DNA from: Kibdelosporangium sp. MJ126-NF4
Lineage (GTDB): Bacteria; Actinomycetota; Actinomycetes; Mycobacteriales; Pseudonocardiaceae
Reading direction: 5' to 3'
DNA: 64,000 nucleotides
NCBI RefSeq assembly: GCF_000826545.1
Contig: NZ_CDME01000014.1
Span: 558,001-622,000, forward strand
Shown here: in pieces, positions 60,910 through 64,000 of the stretch
Layout of the letters: each line of letters begins with the position of its first letter
How positions within the stretch are numbered: position 1 is the first letter of the stretch
Translations under genes and position numbers: made by a program
Notes under the pieces: generated by a model
Told to the model about the DNA's origin: nothing
Database searches by the model: none
Seen by the model: the letters and a program-made list of their open reading frames with translations, nothing else

Positions 60910-62076
60910 CTAGACCACCCGGGTCAGGCTGTCCGGTGTCAACTCCGCGATCGAGTGGTGTCCCGACAACGCCACCGTGAGGTCGAAGTCGGCGAGGATG
61001 CTGCGGACCACGTGCCGCACACCGTCTTCGCCGCCGTGCGCGAGGCCCCAGACGTACGGACGGCCGAGCAGCACCGCCTTCGCACCGAGCGCGATCGCCT
61101 TGAAGATGTCCGCTCCTGTCCGGATTCCGGAATCGAAGAGGACGTCGAGCCGGTCGCCGACGGCGTTGACGATGCCGGGCAGCGCGTCGAGCGACGCGAT
61201 CGCGCCGTCCACCTGGCGGCCGCCGTGGTTGGACACGACAATCCCGTCCATCCCGGCGTCGGCCGCCCGCCGCGCGTCGTCGACGTGCTGGATCCCTTTC
61301 AGCACAATCGGTCCGTCCCAGTGTTCGCGCAGGAACGGGAGCGCGTCCCAGCTGCGGTCGGTCCCGGTGAACATCGGGATCCACTTCAGCACGGCCGACG
61401 TGACGTCCTCCTCCGGCGGACTGTCCAGCCCGGTCCGGAACACCGGATCCGAGAACGCGACCGCGGTGCCGGTGCCGCGCAGGAACGGCAGGTACGACTG
61501 GTTCAGGTCACTGGGCCGCCACGCCAGCGTCCACGTGTCCAGGGTGACCACGAGCGTGGTGAACCCGGCATCGGCCGCCCGGTTGAGGATGCTCACGCAC
61601 ACGTCCGGGTCGTTGGGCCAGTAGAGCTGGAACCAGCGCTGCCCCGACCCGTTGGCCGCCGCGACGTCCTCGATGGTGTTCGACGACGCCGTCGACAGGA
61701 TCATCGGCACACCGAGTGAACTGGCCGCGCGTGCGGTCGCCAGCTCCCCCTCCTCGTGCACGATCGACTGCACCCCCACCGGCGCCAGCAGCACAGGCGC
61801 GGGCAGCGTCGTACCGAGCACGCTCGTGGAGACGTCCCGCGCGGTCGCGTCCCGCAGCATCCGCGGCACGATGCGCCACTTGTCGAACGCCTCACGGTTG
61901 GCCCGCATGGTCGCGCCCGACCCCGCGCCGCCCTGGACGTACCAGTAAGGCCCTGGTTCGAGGATCTCGCGCGCCGACTCGGCGAGCCTGGACGTGTCCG
62001 TCGTGAACGGGGGCCGTTGGTCGGCCAGTCCGTGCAGGTAGAGCTCGTTCTGGTAGCCGCCGAGAGGTTGAGTCAT
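60910..62076 (-). CDS. FMN-dependent alpha-hydroxy-acid oxidase (lactate 2-monooxygenase-like)
   Basis: This 388-residue flavoenzyme oxidises an L-2-hydroxy acid such as lactate. The catalytic His lies in VVSNHGGRQVDG, followed by FMN phosphate loops DSGIRTGADIFKAIALGA and LLGRPYVWGLAHGG. The N-terminal PYWYVQGGAGSGATMRANRE carries the substrate Tyr. These pieces match the lactate 2-monooxygenase and mandelate dehydrogenase group. A lid insertion around TGLDSPPEEDVTSAVLK is somewhat longer than in glycolate oxidase, as in lactate monooxygenase. The gene is followed by its own terminator and appears monocistronic. Confidence 0.9.
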   Translation of the reverse strand: MTQPLGGYQNELYLHGLADQRPPFTTDTSRLAESAREILEPGPYWYVQGGAGSGATMRANREAFDKWRIVPRMLRDATARDVSTSVLGTTLPAPVLLAPVGVQSIVHEEGELATARAASSLGVPMILSTASSNTIEDVAAANGSGQRWFQLYWPNDPDVCVSILNRAADAGFTTLVVTLDTWTLAWRPSDLNQSYLPFLRGTGTAVAFSDPVFRTGLDSPPEEDVTSAVLKWIPMFTGTDRSWDALPFLREHWDGPIVLKGIQHVDDARRAADAGMDGIVVSNHGGRQVDGAIASLDALPGIVNAVGDRLDVLFDSGIRTGADIFKAIALGAKAVLLGRPYVWGLAHGGEDGVRHVVRSILADFDLTVALSGHHSIAELTPDSLTRVV

Positions 62077-62098
62077 GCCCGCAATCTACTGGCGAGTC

Positions 62099-63115
62099 CT
62101 ATTTCGGGTGGCTGCGTCGCCAGATCGCCAGCGCGGACACCCCGGCGCAGGCCACGCTGGTGACCAGCACGATCGACAGCGGGTTCATCGTGCGCGCGCC
62201 GAGCCCGACCAGCACTGTCCACACGATCAGCAACACCATCGACAGCGCCATCAGCCCGGACGCCACGCTGAGCATGCGGTTACCGAGCATGGTCTGTTTG
62301 AGCGACACGCCCCGCGCGAATTTCACCCATGCGGTACCCACCACGAACGCCACGAACAGCACCAGCACCAACCCGAACCAGCCGAGCACGCTGTAGATGT
62401 CGTCCATGCCGACGAGCATGAGCACGAGGCTGCCGACGGCCAGCCCGGCGGACGCGCGGCGCAGCGCCAGCCACAGCCCGAGCGCCTCGATCCGGCCGAG
62501 ATGCGGAATCTGGACGACCGGTTCGGCCACGGCGGGGCTCGTGGTGGTGTCCAACTGCGGACGGCCGAGCCGGACCAGGTTCGAGCGGGCGTGCTGGTTT
62601 CCTGGATCGATCTTGATGGCCTCGTAGTAGGCGCGCCGCGCGGTTTCCTTGTCGTGCACACGCAACGCGGCGTCGCCGAGGACCTCGAACGGCCGCGCCT
62701 GGTTGTTGGCCAACTGGATCGCTCGGCACGCCGCCGCGAACGACTCCTGCGGATCGTCGGTGCCCAGCGCCTCGGCCAGCGCGACATGGCCGCGCCAGTC
62801 CTGGCCGTCGCGCCGCACGGCCTCACGCGCGGACACGACCGCTTCGTCCCGCCTGCCCAATTCGATCAGCGCGACGCTGGCCAACCGATAGCCCCACGAG
62901 CGTTCACCGTTGCGGATCGCGTTCTTCGCCGCGTCGAGCGAGGACTCCGCGTCACCCGCGTCGAGATACGCGGCGCCGAGGTGGCACCACGCCTCGGAGT
63001 GCGTGGGGTGCTCGTCCAGCACCCCACGCACCACGTGGATCGCCGCGTCGGCGTTCCCGGCGGCGGTGAGATCGGCCGCGCGACGTAACGCGACCGCGAT
63101 CGGCTCGTCGGCCAT
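62099..63115 (-). CDS. TPR protein with four membrane helices
   Basis: The N-terminal 180 residues are TPR repeats (AWCHLGAAYLDAGDAESSLD and GDAALRVHDKETARRAYYEA). The C-terminal half has about four hydrophobic helices (starting at AGLAVGSLVLMLVGM), ending in WRRSHPK. The ATG at 63115 has GGGAG upstream; the frame to 63148 adds no good start. The layout suggests a membrane-tethered scaffold. No enzymatic domain is present. It lies 22 bp upstream of the FMN oxidase gene on the same strand. Confidence 0.85.
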   Translation of the reverse strand: MADEPIAVALRRAADLTAAGNADAAIHVVRGVLDEHPTHSEAWCHLGAAYLDAGDAESSLDAAKNAIRNGERSWGYRLASVALIELGRRDEAVVSAREAVRRDGQDWRGHVALAEALGTDDPQESFAAACRAIQLANNQARPFEVLGDAALRVHDKETARRAYYEAIKIDPGNQHARSNLVRLGRPQLDTTTSPAVAEPVVQIPHLGRIEALGLWLALRRASAGLAVGSLVLMLVGMDDIYSVLGWFGLVLVLFVAFVVGTAWVKFARGVSLKQTMLGNRMLSVASGLMALSMVLLIVWTVLVGLGARTMNPLSIVLVTSVACAGVSALAIWRRSHPK

Positions 63116-63160
63116 CCTGACTCCCTGGTTGGGGCTTCGGATGGCCACAGTCTCGCACTG

Positions 63161-64000
63161 TCAGTTCTGCGGCGGTTTCACCGAGTCCACCCCTGAGCGC
63201 TTCTCCCGCCACTTTCCCCTGGTGAAATCGGGAATCTGTTGCGGCGCGCCGCGCTGGTCGATGGATTTCGAACTCAACGGCACCGGGGCGCTCCAGACCG
63301 CGCCGTCGTAGACGTCCATGTCCGGAACGAGGCCGAGCCGGATCGTCTGGATCGTGCGGTACGCCATGTAGTAGTCCATACCGCCGTGGCCACCGGGTCC
63401 CGGCGGGACGTCTGTCCACAGCCAATGGTCGTAGGACTTGTACTCGCCGAAGTCGGCCCACTGGTCGTTGGTGTTGCGCGGTTCGAGGTAGATCCGGGGT
63501 GGATAGTCCTCGAACCGGCCCCTGGTCCCGCCGAGGTGGTTGAGCCTGCTGTACGGGTGTGGTGTGGACACGTCGTGTTCGAGTCGGATGACCCGGCCTT
63601 TGGCTGTCTGCAACAGGCTGATGGTCGTGTCGCACTCGACGTAGCGCTCTTTCCACGACGAGTCGCCCGGTTCCTCGTGCGCCGCGCGGTACTCGGCGAG
63701 CCCGAGCGCGGGCGTACCCATCGAGGTGATTCGCACGATCCGGTCACCGCGGTTGATGTCCATGTAGTTGGCGACCGGGCCGAGTCCGTGTGTCGGGTAG
63801 ACGTCGCCCTTGAGCCACGGCTTGGTGTGCCACGCGCGCCGCCACTCACCTGGGTAGTAGGTGTCGGAGAACAGCAGTTCGCGCAGGTCGTGGATGTAGG
63901 CGCCGGCCCCGGTCAGCAGTTCACCGAACAGGCCCGCGTGCGCCATGCGCAGCACACGCAGCTCGTTCTGGCCGTAGCAGCAGTTCTCCAACTGGATGCA
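63161..64000 (-). CDS. GH109-like / Gfo-Idh-MocA glycosidase, C-terminal part (right edge)
   Basis: About 279 C-terminal residues are visible; the N-terminal Rossmann domain lies beyond the window. [20 protein letters not shown] and [20 protein letters not shown] are characteristic of GH109 alpha-N-acetylgalactosaminidases, which use NAD in a transient oxidation mechanism. The His in PTHGLGPV is the conserved catalytic-region residue. The ending SVKPPQN is complete. An export signal, common in this family, cannot be judged here. With the GH29, GH28 and GH105 genes it adds to a glycan-degrading set. Confidence 0.85.
   Translation of the reverse strand, partial: CIQLENCCYGQNELRVLRMAHAGLFGELLTGAGAYIHDLRELLFSDTYYPGEWRRAWHTKPWLKGDVYPTHGLGPVANYMDINRGDRIVRITSMGTPALGLAEYRAAHEEPGDSSWKERYVECDTTISLLQTAKGRVIRLEHDVSTPHPYSRLNHLGGTRGRFEDYPPRIYLEPRNTNDQWADFGEYKSYDHWLWTDVPPGPGGHGGMDYYMAYRTIQTIRLGLVPDMDVYDGAVWSAPVPLSSKSIDQRGAPQQIPDFTRGKWREKRSGVDSVKPPQN

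Noticed and set aside
1..64000. tRNA, rRNA or riboswitch genes
   Set aside because: I looked for tRNA arms and TPP-like motifs, especially near the THI5-like importer, and recognised none; a covariance-model search would be needed to exclude them.

Overview
The window is high-GC, gene-dense DNA of an actinomycete. Three things point to the order Pseudonocardiales (inference): an S-(hydroxymethyl)mycothiol dehydrogenase (mycothiol is an actinobacterial thiol), a snapalysin-type protease, and many GTG starts with strong G/C at third codon positions. No rRNA, tRNA or CRISPR array was recognised.

Layout. 0-4.8 kb: an ABC importer (ATPase cut by the left edge, lipoprotein, permease) diverges from a LacI regulator and an enolase-superfamily enzyme, with two LacI-type operators between them. 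4.8-10.4 kb: a BON-domain envelope protein with a small membrane partner, a flavoprotein behind a near-consensus iron box, a palindromic repeat array, a SWIM zinc-finger protein and mycothiol-dependent formaldehyde dehydrogenase. 10.5-17.5 kb: single genes including a GH76 enzyme, XRE regulator, NADAR protein, glutamate decarboxylase, CopC, snapalysin, a flavoprotein and a DUF4360 secreted protein. 17.6-26.5 kb: a tightly overlapping operon (DUF917, HyuA-like, NCS1 permease, HyuA, DUF917, diguanylate cyclase) divergent from a PucR regulator, probably for uptake and breakdown of a hydantoin- or pyrimidine-like compound.

26.5-35 kb looks accessory: a stand-alone TnpB bracketed by two related direct repeats, a large LuxR/AAA regulator, a 66-codon ORF and a class II lanthipeptide synthetase (LanM). 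35-46 kb: an AlkZ-like glycosylase, TPR proteins, a two-subunit acyl-CoA dehydrogenase with a TetR/QsdR regulator, a histidine phosphatase, an XRE regulator, an acyl-CoA ligase and a PolA-like polymerase. 45.6-50.5 kb: a phosphonate island (GntR, phosphonatase-like HAD, FAD oxidase, PhnDCE). 50.5-53.4 kb: a TPR-CHAT caspase-like protease preceded by a 59-codon peptide gene and a strong hairpin. 53.7-58.4 kb: secreted GH29, GH28 and GH105 enzymes for pectin/rhamnogalacturonan. 58.4-64 kb: a metallophosphoesterase-LamG protein, an FMN 2-hydroxy-acid oxidase, a TPR membrane protein and a GH109-like protein cut by the right edge.

The two best candidates for something new are the peptide plus TPR-CHAT protease module and the lanM locus, whose nearest small ORF has no cysteine.
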